A stretch of DNA of 64,000 nt, taken from NCBI RefSeq assembly GCF_001638985.1, contig NW_017265144.1:930001-994000 (forward strand), read 5' to 3'. Numbering within the stretch: position 1 is the stretch's first letter; every line of letters begins with the position of its first letter. Both the position numbers and the translations under genes were made by a program. Below the pieces are notes generated by a model. That model made no database searches and was not told where the DNA came from. It saw nothing but the letters and a program-made list of their open reading frames with translations. The DNA comes from Phycomyces blakesleeanus NRRL 1555(-). Taxonomy: Eukaryota > Mucoromycota > Mucoromycetes > Mucorales > Phycomycetaceae. Shown here one piece after another: positions 17,046 through 28,920 of this stretch.

Positions 17046-18918
17046 CATTTTTGCGGCCGATTTAATGGAGATAGAGAACATTTGTGGGAAATGTAACCGT
17101 TACAGTTGTTCTAGGCTATATAGAAAATTTATAAAAACAGTATTGTGAAAAACAGGGGAGAATTTTTTAGGCTGGTAGTTTGTGGAACTCGATATTCTTG
17201 TAAAACAGAATGGCCCTATGCTGGCGTTTACGAAATCTATGGGGACAAGTCTGCGTTAAAAATAGGAAAACGCTTGACAAACTTGTTTAGTTTGTCAACC
17301 CATTTTTTATTCATTTTGTTCTTTTTCTCCCTTTCATCTATCTGTATATTCAATGCTACCAATACCTATTGACATTAAACATTAGAGAATATTATGAGAA
17401 TGCCTGGCATTGATATGTTTTTTCTTTTTCTTTTTGCTTCACTCATTTATGAGAGCATAGACAACTTTAGGGATAGCTTTGAGCTATACTTGAATTATCA
17501 TTGCGAATTCAATGATATTAAAAGGTATTGAAAAAGCTGTAGGATGAGTAACCAGCCTTCAAGGTGATTACAGCTACAAGTTGCCTGGATTGCGACTTTT
17601 ATACTTTTATGAAAAAATAATAATATAGTAAACGCTCAAATATCGGATGATACAACAACTGCTTTTGGTACTACATTGATACATGAATCCAAAATTTAAA
17701 ACGTCAAATAAGTCTGACAAAGTCATTAAAAAGTTTATGTCAAGAAAATGTACCTTTCGACACCACAGTAGACCAGAAAAAAATCAATGTATTTTCTGAG
17801 TATGTCTTCTACATTATTAGCTAGATAAATAGTAATCATAAGCTTATTTAATGTCTTTGATGGTGGGCCAAATATCACTGAATTTGAGATCATTGTCCAA
17901 TTTGAAGATAAAAAAAAATGATGCTATGCGGAGTTTGTTTTATTAAAAATTGAAACAAATCCAGAAGTATTGATGCTTGTCCCCCGATCGCGCTGTACAA
18001 ATGATGGAAAGAACTTTTTTTTTGTATATATCATTTCAAAGGAATAACTTGTAGTGTACTAAGTATCAAGTAAAATTTAAAGAAGTACAAGTCAGCATAG
18101 CCACTGTGATAGTATATCATCCTTTTTTTGGTTTTTTTTTTAAATTTTAACAAGTATTTGAGTATAAAACCTGTTGACATTTATCGCGGGATTTGTCCGT
18201 GGACATGCCTGTTCCTGCCACTGGACCAAAAAAAAATTCAACAGAAAGGCTATTGTTTCTGATGTTACTCGAGCAGCAGTCGGCACGGACAATAAAGCTG
18301 CTGTTGATGTATCTGGAATAAAGGTACTCAGCATGCCTATATACCCTTTTCTGGAAAATTACAGGAGCCAATTCACTTTCTTGTATGACCATATCTTAAC
18401 AACAACAACGAGAATAAGGAAAAAAATATATTTTTCCTTGACTTTTCTGATTTGCTTGTCTTGCCAATTTGCTTTTATTGAATAAATTTAAAGGTGCTAA
18501 TATTCTTCTTATTTGCCATAGTACTAAACGATCCAAACTAATATGTACAGATAAATCGCAGTACTTACATGTATGTGGATATATCTGATTATATATATAT
18601 GTATCCAATTATACACACAATCAATCTCTTATATTTAAACATCAAATACCATCAACAAATGTTCCCTGTTTTTCTTTATTTCTTTTTTGGTTACAGAAAG
18701 TTTCCCCTTTTTGATAACTTCTTTGTTATTCTCCTTACCATCAAGAGCGAACTTATCGCTCAGCATATCTATTACACAAGTACAAGCGATCTTATTTAGG
18801 TGTTCTCCTGTACACCTTGACGTGCTCTTTTTCCCAAACAGGCCATCTTCTTGCCACCTATTCTAGACTTGTTTAGCCTCGCTTTATTTCTTCCTTGCTC
18901 TTTTACTGCACAGTTTGT
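17046..18918. other. AT-rich spacer with no recognised gene
   Basis: Apart from a 104-codon open stretch at 18174-18485 that matches nothing I recognise, only AT-rich sequence and short homopolymers are seen. The last few hundred bases must hold the promoter of the lipase gene at 18919. Confidence 0.55.
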
Positions 18919-21213
18919 ATGCTACCAAGGATAGCAACCGCCGGCTCAACAGCACCCAAAGAGCCAAACAAAGCAGCGTCATTTCCCAGCTCGCGACTTG
19001 CACGCTCATTTAAGGGTGTCAGACAACTCTGGAAACCACGACATGCTTCAACTTACGACACCAAGGCCCAGTTACAGACTTCGTACGCCAAAGCTGGAAT
19101 GTCAGCAGTGGCAATGACCCTCACAGCTGATCTACGCACAAAGGCAGACATGCATTCCATCACATTGCTACACCCGAGCATGGACTTCATTCCTCATGGA
19201 GGTCATTTGAGTTGGCCATCGTCTGCAGCAAACCCTCGAGCATTTGTACACTACGAGCCCAACCGAGATCATGTGGCAATGGGATCAAACCCAGATACAA
19301 AATATTCCAATTCGCTTTGGTTGACGGTGGATCAATACGCCTGGCTAATTCAACAATTGCAAGAAGAACAAAGCGTTCACGACGCCTTAAAGGCCGACCA
19401 TGGCTCCGCTCTGTTTGCAGCCCCCTCTCCAGGTGTTACCAGCTGGGGAGCTTTCATTCGCCCCTTTGCCGCTTCTCCTGCTCCTATGCTAGGTGTGCTG
19501 CATGCACATATCTGCACTCGCACACTAGCCAGACGTCTTGCTAGGCTTGTTCTGCGAGCAAAGCACCGTTCTATGCCTGACATCTATCGTCACTGTCTTT
19601 TTATGCTTCCAAAAGCCCTTTTGTTGCAAGCAGCTACCTTTATTCCACAAACAAAACAGCTTCCGCTTCTTGAACTTGATCTGTCCTACCAACGTGCTCT
19701 ACGAGAACCTTTTGAATCACTTAGTCCGGAATTCCATCAGCGCCTACTGCGCTATGCAGACCGGATCGCACTCTCCGCTCATGAAGTCGCCCCTGTGAGA
19801 ATGACAGAAAGATCTTCCGAGGACCAACATCATTATTGTGCCTTGACGTGTCGCAAATGCCAGTGCGACACCAACCTACATATGGCCTTGAGTGCCATCT
19901 CTCCATTTTCGGGAATGAACACCTCCCGCTTCTCCGTCAGCAGCGACCAGCACATGTCAGGCACAATACCCACAGTCCGAGTATCTACTCATCACAGCAG
20001 CAACAACATCATTGACTCAACGGAAGATAGTCTGGGTGACCCCACATTCGTAGTCTCTTTCTCTCAAGCTATGTTTGGCACCGACTCTTTGTCTTCTTGT
20101 CAAAGAGTGCCTCAAAGTTTAGAAAACATTTCTGGCCAACGAACTACCCCCCAAACTAGTTTAAGTGTGCACTACACAGAATCTCTTGTGTCCGACACTG
20201 TTTCAATGTCATCCTTTCCAGCTCACACCACTTCTTTCTCAAATTCTACCAAACCCGAAAAGCGAGGGTATGTAGCCGTTGACCATCAGAATGAAGAGAT
20301 ACTTGTTGTATTTCCTGGTGCGTGTTCATCAGATACCCTATTTGAAAATGTGTCTTACACACCTGTTCCATGGGAAGAGGCTGAAGATAATATGGGAAAT
20401 ACTACCGATGAATCAGTTACGCACGAACGCAAACGTTCCAAGAGTAGAAATTTCAAGTCTTCGTGGTCTCGTGCGAGCTTCTTGAAGCACAGGCCCGAGT
20501 CGATGGAGGTTACAGACGATCAAAATGCGAAATCATTAGAACCCGACCAAGATATTTCTCCGTGGGTGTTGGATTATGCCTTGACTGCCTGGCGCCGATG
20601 CGAACTCAAGGTTGCTACATTATTAATGCGGGTGTGCCATGCCACACCTGCTCATTATAAAGTTGTCATCCTTGGACACTCACTTGGCGGAGGTAAACAG
20701 CATCCTCAGATACTTGGCTCATGACTGATTTTTTCTCTCTTTTTCTTTATTCTTCTTCTTCTTATTTTTTTTTCAAAAAAAAAAAAAAAAGCTGTGGCAG
20801 CCCTCTGTGCATCATCACTAGTGTCAACCAGGCTCTTGGTTGACCGATCAGTCACACTCTGTACTATCAATTCACCTCGAGTGGGCAACCGTGCATTTGT
20901 AAATCACCTCACGGCGCAAAACATAAAAACCATTCGAATTACATATCCCTCTGACCTGATGGCTCATCTTCCACCGCGTACTTCTGGCCTTGTTCATGCA
21001 GGGTCAACAACAGTCCTTATGGCTCCTGTCGACTCAACGTGTGACATGCAAGCTACAATGTTAATTAATGCGGTCAATCCAAGTACGACAGAGGACCTTC
21101 TTGCACGCACATTCCCGCCAACCACTTATCACACCCGTAGACATCATATGGCGTGGGATATCAATCTTTGCCCTGAAGATTGCAATGTACGAAAAAAAAT
21201 AATGGCAAGTTGA
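18919..21213 (+). CDS. Class 3 lipase (sn-1-specific diacylglycerol lipase-like)
   Basis: Two exons, 18919-20692 and 20792-21213, give 731 residues from the first ATG in frame. The serine-hydrolase elbow 'VVILGHSLGG' is split by the intron; 'AVAALCASSL' and 'TINSPRVGNRAFVNHL' follow as in class 3 lipases. A likely Asp sits in 'YPSDLMAHLPP' and the His in 'TRRHHMAWDIN'. The first 500 residues carry a Ser/Thr-rich insert between the oxyanion-loop-like 'ILVVFPGACSSD' and the nucleophile. No signal peptide is obvious, so it is probably cytosolic or membrane-associated. It should hydrolyse an acyl ester of a glycerolipid; the substrate is unknown. The acceptor after a long A run is unusual but keeps the frame. 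An upstream exon cannot be excluded, since 'CTGCACAG' precedes the ATG. Confidence 0.82.
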
Positions 21214-21538
21214 ATATTCCGTGAAACCATATACTTTCTCACTTGGGCCACTTATGATTACAAACCAAAACAAACAAACAAACCGAAAAAAAGGCACTTT
21301 CATGTATATATCAATTACTCAAAAATTTCTGCTGACAATCTACTATTTATCTTTTCGATCAAGTAGTAGAGTCAATCATGCATCACCTTAATTTAAACAA
21401 GGATATTTACTAATATCTTCTTTACTTTCACTTTCACTTTTACTTTTACTTTTACTTTCTCTATTCTTATCATTGGTGTTTGTACATGTTGTATGCATTT
21501 TATCCAAAGCATAACAAGCCCGTTGAGTATCTTTGGGA

Positions 21539-21570
<32 letters not shown>

Positions 21571-21747
21571 TCAAAATAAGAACAGAAAATATATAATGAA
21601 AAAAAACAGTATGGTGTGAGGCTGTGATTGGTGTTAGGATTTCGGTTGCTTACTAGTTTAACCCACAGTCTCCATTAGTTATTGTTTTCGTTTGAGAGAA
21701 ACTGGGAATCGCATAAAAAAGGAAACAAGATTGCTGTTGGGTTTTCT
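21214..21747. other. Convergent spacer, lipase / membrane protein
   Basis: Holds the two 3' ends, pyrimidine-rich repeats of 'ACTTTC/ACTTTT' (about 21424-21460) and a TAA microsatellite (21541-21567). No gene. Confidence 0.6.
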
Positions 21748-22677
21748 TTATCCTCTGTACGGTGGTGGATCGTCTACTCTTTCTTGTCGTGTCAAATGAA
21801 GATAGGCTTCATCATCGTTGGTGGGTTCTCGCTTGAACCGCTTGTAAACCCAGCCTAGTCCAGGCACCTTTTTCCACCATCTTCCACGATAATGATGCCA
21901 AGAAGCCTCGTCTTGAAAAGGCGGAATTGAACTCGCGTCTACTGCACGTGTCTGCACGGACCTGTTATTCCATTTATCATACAATCCACGCACGCCCGAG
22001 GCCAGATTTGATGCTTGTTGACGACCAAAGATAAGACATATTGCCAAGGCTCCTGTAATCACAAGAGCATACACAGCAGATTGCCACTGATCTCCCACCG
22101 TCCATTGCTCATTAGACGGTGTATAATAGTAAGCCGGGAGACCTTCACGTATAGAGCAAACGCTTTGATTTGTGCAATGACCTGGGAATCCATCCATTCC
22201 AAAATAACATTCCATATTGTGACTACAATGAGATCCTACAGGTCGTTTAGGCTGGCATGTTCTCTTGCGCTTGTCACAGTATGACATTCGACTGCAATTT
22301 CCAATAAGTTCGAGATCGTCTAAGTCCATTACAGTCGGTCCCCGGTAATCAACATAGCTGTAAAGTTCATCTGAAAGTGGGATTGTGATGCAGGGCATTC
22401 CTGTGTCATTCTCAACATTGAATGGTGTGTAGTAGAATGTCTCGATGGGGTTGATACTCATCTCGAATCCACCATCGCCTATAAATTGTAAACAATGTCA
22501 ATAGTTTAATTCAATCAAGGCTCAGCACTCACTTTTGCTTCCACACACAAGCCCTTTTTCAGTTGCAAAGCAACTATGGATGGGATAGAAAGGGCAATTC
22601 GAGGGATCTTGACAGTGCAATTCGGCCGAAGCCAATAGTCCTACTGTAAGAACCAGCACTGTGAGTGGTTTAAGCAT
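21748..22677 (-). CDS. Secreted-type I membrane protein of unknown function
   Basis: Two exons, 22677-22533 and 22478-21748, give 291 residues. The N-terminus is a signal peptide ('MLKPLTVLVLTVGLLASA'). A Cys-rich ectodomain of about 170 residues follows (Cys in 'ELHCQDPSNC', 'NCSRMSYCDKRKRTC', 'HCSHNMECYF', 'HCTNQSVC') with N-glycosylation sites, then one membrane span near 'AVYALVITGALAICLIFG' and a basic cytosolic tail of about 85 residues ending in a Pro-rich 'DDPPPYRG', a possible PPxY ubiquitin-ligase docking site. I do not recognise the family. Topology is inferred from sequence; the PPxY role is a guess from the motif. Confidence 0.8.
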
Positions 22678-23417
22678 GAGATATGTTCCCCGTTTGGTAA
22701 AAAAAAGGTAATAACCGTAAAGAGTTCAACCTCTACTTTTCGAGCTGGCAAAATTGGAATGAAAAGCTTATGACGCTATCGGACTTTGTAATATTCTAGC
22801 ACGACTTGCCTATCGTACTGTTCGTTGTAAAAAAAAAAGCATTTTGATTCTCCCATTGGATAATATACAAATAACTGTTGTGCACAATGGATATTTGAGA
22901 TATTCTCTGTGTACAGACTCTATATAATGTATTAAAGGAAATTCATGCGCAAATATGTACCTACCAGAAATGAGGCTCATTGAGTGTGGCTGGCTTAATT
23001 CGAGACTGCCAGCTTTAAATTCATAATACCCTTGTGAGTACACACACCCATGTTAATTATAAGACATTGGACGGATCTGGTGTACCAATACCTTCACCAC
23101 CAAGCTATAAATTTGGGTCTTAAATAGAATTACAGAGCAGAATACAGCTTAAATTTGAAATATAGTAATAATATCTGAGTGGAAGTAAAGACCTAATCAT
23201 TAAGATACATAAAATTTGATTTAACAAACTATTGTTGTTTTTGGAAATATGAAAGAGGTGAAAGCTTTAAAGACAACTAGATTAAATAAATCATGTATAT
23301 TTGTGGGATAAAAGTAATATACAGTTACAGAACATAAGTAGTAAATAGTGGATAGATTTTAGAAATAAATAACTGGGTATACAAAGGTACTAAAATAAAT
23401 ATGATACCATAAAATGG
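22678..23417. other. Spacer between two minus-strand genes
   Basis: Contains the promoter of the membrane protein and the 3' end of the carboxylate transporter gene. AT-rich; nothing else recognised. Confidence 0.55.
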
Positions 23418-25651
23418 TTACTTGGCATTTTCAATTTCCAAATCGCTACGGTTGGCATCTGTTTTACTAGATACGGATTTTGGCTTTTCAGAAGTTGAGG
23501 CAATGCCCTGCTCCATGGAAAGTTCAGAGATATCAACCGGTCCAACAGCTCCCCCCGATTTTTCATTCTCGAGCTCAACTACATTAAAGTCTCTGTTGCG
23601 CTCCTCTTTACCAACAAGAACTACACACGACAATGTTTTGAGTAAAAATATAAAGATATTATACAAAATACTAACCTGTGATTATCAAGCAAGCGCACAC
23701 GCATCCCATGAAAATCGACTGAGTCAACCCGTAGTTTGCAATAGCTTTTCCCTCAGCATTCAATTTCAGGGAACCATCTTCATTTTTGAGAGGATAGCTC
23801 TCACCAATGGTAGCCTCAATCTGACTGCTAGCTGCACTGATCTACAGCACAGGAAAATAGAACAAAGTTAACTAAACTATTATTGCCAAAATAAAACATC
23901 TTTAAACCAACATTTGCATTAGACTTACCAAGTTACCTAACTGATAGGCCAGACCAGGCATCAAACCTCTGAAAGCTGCAGGTGCCAGTTCATTGATATG
24001 TGCTGGAATAACACCTATAAACATGCAAGTAAGTTTTATTTCTTTTTCTTTTTTAATTTATCCAAAATGTATTTGTCGGCTTACCCCATGCACCCTGAAC
24101 AAAGAATTGGAGAACAAATGCACCAAACTGAAGTGATCCAATGTTGGGTCCATATGCCCAAAGTGGAATAAAAGCACCCACCATGATAGCGCACACAACA
24201 ATAGCAAGCCGTCTACCAAAGTATGTTGAGTAATAACCGATAATTGTTCCGCCACAGATAGCTCCGATGTTGTATATAACACTCGTCGAAGTCTTTTGAG
24301 AAGCTGTATATTTGAGTTGAGTAGTCAAAAACGTAGGGTAGAGATCTTGAGATCCATGGGACAAAAAGTTCATGAAAGCCATCAGAATAACCATGTAAAT
24401 CAGTCTGAGCCAGTGGTTCTTGAGAACAACCCACGTCTCCTTCAATATAGATCGCCCCAAAATCTTGCGCGCTTCTTTGGTTTTTTCAAAGGATTCGGAT
24501 TCAGGCACCCAGAATCGGATCACAATTGCTAGGAGAGCAAATGCAGCACCAACCCAAAACTGAATACGCCACGAAGAGTTTGTTTGTACGATTGCATAGT
24601 TGACCAAGGTTGCCAAAAGGTAACCACACGCGTAACCTATTGGGTACAAATCCATGTGAGCAGAGTGCGCTATCTTATACCAGATTTCAGATTTTTACCT
24701 TGCTGGTAAATTCCGGAAAATATGCCTCTTGCCTCAACTGGAAGTGCTTCAAGCGCGAGACTTGCGCCAAGACCCTATTGTAAGATTTTTTTGATCATGT
24801 GGTTAGTCGTGAAACATCTATTGTGGGGAAACTACGGATAAATAATTAAAGGAAGCAATAGATTTACCCATTCACCACCCATGGCAATACCAAATAGTGC
24901 TCTAAGAGCAATAAAGGATTTGAGATTAGGAGCAAATCCACTAGCCATGTTGATGATTGAAAAGAGAATGATATCAATCATCAACGGCCATCTTCGACCA
25001 AATTTATCGGCTAATGCACTATACAAGTAGTAAGTATATATGTCTTGGTAGTTGTAAATCAGCTTACCCAAAAATAAGAGCGCCAATAGGTCTTAGCATC
25101 TATAATGGTTATGTTAGACCTCTGTTCTACAGTTCTTATGTGCTTCTGTAGTTTACCAAAGTAGTAGTAATAGCGCCTTTGAAAATTCAATTTTTTTGTT
25201 AGATTTATTATATCTGTCACTACGTAGACTTTATTAACTTACTTGTAACAGCAGATGGCTCGACATCAAAGTCCTTGGCTAAACGTAATGTTAATACATC
25301 AGTTATTTATGAACCCAATAGTAACTTACCAATATCTGTAACAGTCAGAGAAACACAGAAGAAGTCAAAAGCATCCAAGGTCCAGCCAAAGAAAGCTTAT
25401 ATGCATATATATATTTATATTTAGTTGGTTTCAATACAAGTAATATGTTTAATTAAAGACTTACCAGCAACGAATGTAATTCTTTGAGTGTTATTGATAT
25501 TAATCAATAGCTTTAAAGGATTTTCTAGCTTATCAGGCTTGTGATAGATAGACTCCTTGATCTCCCTTAGCTTTCGTCTTAATCTGCTTTCTGGAGCATT
25601 TTCGATCTGTTCAATAGATACGTTATCCAATTCTTTTTTAATTTGTGACAT
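23418..25651 (-). CDS. Jen1-like monocarboxylate/proton symporter (MFS)
   Basis: Eleven exons join in one frame: 25651-25465, 25395-25330, 25278-25243, 25176-25157, 25099-25068, 25018-24868, 24774-24699, 24636-24085, 24014-23929, 23841-23676 and 23620-23418, giving 524 residues. The product is a 12-span MFS carrier with '[11 protein letters not shown]' in the loop after span 2, '[17 protein letters not shown]' and '[14 protein letters not shown]' in the N-half, and '[15 protein letters not shown]', which corresponds to the NXX[S/T]HXSQDXXXT signature of Jen1 lactate/pyruvate permeases. It should import lactate, pyruvate or dicarboxylates across the plasma membrane; the exact substrate is not visible. 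Exon 4 is only 20 nt. Two SYGGRG (CreA-type) sequences lie within 170 bp of the start codon. Confidence 0.88.
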
Positions 25652-25757
25652 TTGTGTTGGTATTGTTAAGAAAGATTGTTTTTTTTTGAAAGGGATATCT
25701 CCAAGTTTTTATACTCATTTTTTATATAGTATAAATTTTCAGCAACATGGTGATCCA

Positions 25758-25812
25758 GGTAACCATGGTATTCCCCCCACAGATCGAAAAACGAATAGAG
25801 TTTTTTCCCCGC
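25758..25812. promoter_or_regulatory. Candidate upstream elements of the Jen1-like gene
   Basis: About 110-160 bp upstream of the start codon (25651, minus strand) lie GGTAACCATGGT (25758-25769), CCCCAC (25775-25780) and CCCCGC (25807-25812). The last two read GTGGGG and GCGGGG on the minus strand and fit the CreA/Mig1 core SYGGRG. Glucose repression of JEN1-type genes by Mig1 is known in yeasts; use of these sites here is inference. Confidence 0.4.
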
Positions 25813-25859
25813 ATACTGGCATGACAAATTACCTATCTCTGGGAACAAGCGTATATTTA

Positions 25860-26650
25860 CACGCCACCCCTTAAATTACCGTTATTATGGTTTGTATAAA
25901 TTATCTTCATCGCTTTATAAACCGTTAACTTAATAGTATATATGTCTTGTACCTTATTATATTAACACACTACTTTATTTTGTATAATGAATTGTTTCAA
26001 ATCAGGAATATACAATTGACAGATTCTTGTTTTTCTTTTCCAATCGTTTACAAATCACTGGCCTACACGCCAATCATGTTACATTACTGATATTCAAATT
26101 CAGTATAAATTGATTTTCCCACCCCAAGAAAGATTCTTTTATCAGGAATCGTTCACAAGCTCTCAAGCACTTGTACATCTAAATTCTTTATCTTGAACAC
26201 AATAAGTTACTATTCTGGTAGATCGATTCTGCAAGCTAAAACATATTTGAGTACAGTTTGTAACCATAATTATTACTTTTTTTTTTAAAAAAAAAAAGAA
26301 AACCTCTTTTCTGTTTCATTTTTTTAAAAAATGTCATATAGTATTATGTACTGTAGTATATTTATAATATATTAGTCACTGAAGTGTATATAGAGATATA
26401 GCATTAAAAAGATAGAATAAAGATAAATCCTTTGAATAGTCTGGTCGACAACTAGGACATTTAATAAGAAAGCATGAATTTGATAAGCAACAATTTATTC
26501 TCAAAATATGACTATAAATGGGTAATTGTAGAAGAATCGTGATGTTGTATAACACATAACATAATATACATACACACGTACAAAATACATAACTTCACAC
26601 CAAACGCGAACACAAATAAAGTAAATCTATTGAGTCTTGGTTAAATCAAG

Positions 26651-26685
<35 letters not shown>

Positions 26686-28286
26686 GAACTATAAAATATA
26701 TTCAATGATAAAGATTATCCAAATAGCCTCTAGTTTTTCTACTTGATCCATTTATTCTCATATAATTATATAAACATAAAAAAATCATCGGTAAAAATTT
26801 TGGTGTAGTTTATTTGGAGTAGGTATCGAGACCATCATGTGCTTACCTCTCTTGGATATTAGATATACAGAAACAAGAGAAAAAAAACTGCAGTTGATGT
26901 ATTTCACTATTCCTTAAATTTCCCCCCGCAATATAGTGTAACAATGTGGAGTAGGTCTCAAGAATTATGTCCTATACAAAATCTGCCAATCGAATGTTAA
27001 TAATATGTCTAGTTTAGAACTATACTGCAAAACGTATGCTTATACAATACGGACAAATACATTGATTTGGATCAGGTTTAAGAATATGTAACTGTGCTCC
27101 AAGAATCTAAATAATTGTATCTTCCATTTATAGCTTCAATTTATATTTTTATATTTATCACTGTAAGAAACATAAACTCTCCAGATCCACAATGTACAAT
27201 ATTGATTTTAAGTATGTTATAAAAAACTATGAGTTGATTATTACGGGAAGTGTTTAATATTTATCGTAGGAATAGGCTTATTTATAAACCCAACAATACT
27301 AAAAATCAAAGTATATATTTAGTCTATCTCAGTCGAATATAAAGAAATATAATTTTCAGCTAAACTTTGATATTCATATTTTGCATATACATTAATTGTA
27401 TATAAAAAGAACTACAATAAAAAAATAAAACTAAAGATTATCTATAAGAATAAGTTATAATAATAAAAAAGCATTTTTTGGATAAAAGCAAATGCTTATA
27501 TTATCCATAGAAAAAAAAAGACCTTTATATTTTGAACAAACAATGTAGATAGGCTTTACACATTTGTTTTTAAGGGTTCTATTAAGCATTGAAAGAAGCA
27601 AATACAATCAATAAAAAGGATCTTAAAGCTTAGAAAAGCCTTTAATAAGTGAATCTTCATTGACTAATCCTTTTAATTCTTTACAAAAGACTACCACATA
27701 ATCTTTTATTAGAAAAACAAAGACCTTTTTTTATATATGTTCTAAGTATCTAATCACTTTATGATGTGTTTAATAAAAGTATATACTGATCCTCTTTATT
27801 CAATGAACAAAGCTTTATTATTTTTTCCAGATCAATATAAATTTAACTATTTTCTTTATCTATTGTTTCATTGTATATAATTTATTTGTAACCTTGAATA
27901 CTATGCCGACTATAGATTAAAGTTAGTATCTTATATATATTGATAAAAGCATTTCTTTATTAAATAATTCACGAATTGTACTTTTATAATATGCATATAT
28001 ATTATTTGACTTTATTATTATTATTATTATAAGAATCCTTAAGTGTATCTTTATATCACTTAGGTAATTTGTCTGGTTAGTAATGGAATATAGCTTCCAG
28101 GGCGGCACCGGAACAGCAGTGTAATTGTCTTAGAAATAAAAATCACGTCCGTCGTGAAAAGGAGTAGCTCTACTGCTCTGGACTTGGTTTGGCATGATAG
28201 GGATTCTCTGACAAAACCCCGTCACACAGATAACCCTAGTTTTCATTTTACTCTTCTTTACTATCTACATCTTAATCCTGTACTCA
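25860..28286. other. 2.4-kb AT-rich spacer without recognisable genes
   Basis: Extremely AT-rich with a TTA microsatellite (26651-26684) and a palindromic T/A block (26278-26298). I see no transposase, rRNA or coding similarity. The region from about 28080 becomes less AT-rich and leads into the Gag1-clamp gene. Confidence 0.6.
26651..26684. repeat. (TTA)n microsatellite
   Basis: About eleven TTA units in the AT-rich spacer. Confidence 0.85.
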
Positions 28287-28746
28287 ATGACAGACACAAC
28301 ATCATCTCAATCGACTGCCCCGACATCCAGAAGTACCTCCTCTACCTCCTCTACCACGACAGCAACTACAGGATTAGAATCCTGGCTTGTTCGACGAGCT
28401 GAATGGACCCGAGTTCCTGATCAGCTCCCGGATCGCCCAACAAATCTCCCACCTAATATCTCTGTAGAGCAGCGAGATGCTTGGTTAGACGTTGTGAGCC
28501 AAAGTAACCAGCTGGGAATATACAGAGCACTTGTGGTTGATCGTCGGAAATTGAGTACACCCCTACCTCTTGGTTTTGCTGTGAGTATATATGTATATTA
28601 AAAGTAAGATTGATAGATAAAGAAAGGAAGAATGGGTCTAATATTTTGTTTATTAGATTAAAATTATTGTCCAGGGTTGGAAGAACGATGGCACTTGGCC
28701 AGAGGGATTGGAAGCTCCACAAGACTCGGATGATGGTCTTTTGTAA
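28287..28746 (+). CDS. Small Gag1-like clamp-domain protein
   Basis: Two exons, 28287-28580 and 28657-28746, give 127 residues. A Ser/Thr-rich N-terminus (1-30) is followed by 'WLVRRAEWTRVPDQLPDRP', an acidic helix 'SVEQRDAWLDVVSQ', and 'LSTPLPLGFAIKIIVQGWKN' with 'DGTWPEGLEAP'. The ending 'PLPL...II..GW..DGTWP' is the hallmark of the fungal Gag1-like clamp domain (formerly DUF4050). S. pombe gag1 links stress and nutrient signalling, but the biochemical role is not established. The stop lies 174 bp from the convergent RanBPM-like gene. Confidence 0.72.
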
Positions 28747-28920
28747 TAACACATACACATACAATTTTTTTCTTAAAAGGAAAAAAAAAACTTTATTTAC
28801 TGTAGCATATCGATAAAATAAGAATAGACTTGCCATCTTGTAGTATAGCAAGCAAAGCATCTGACGACCGTTAAAAAAAAACAAGAAAAGGAAAAAAAAG
28901 AAAAAAAAAGAGAATCAAAA

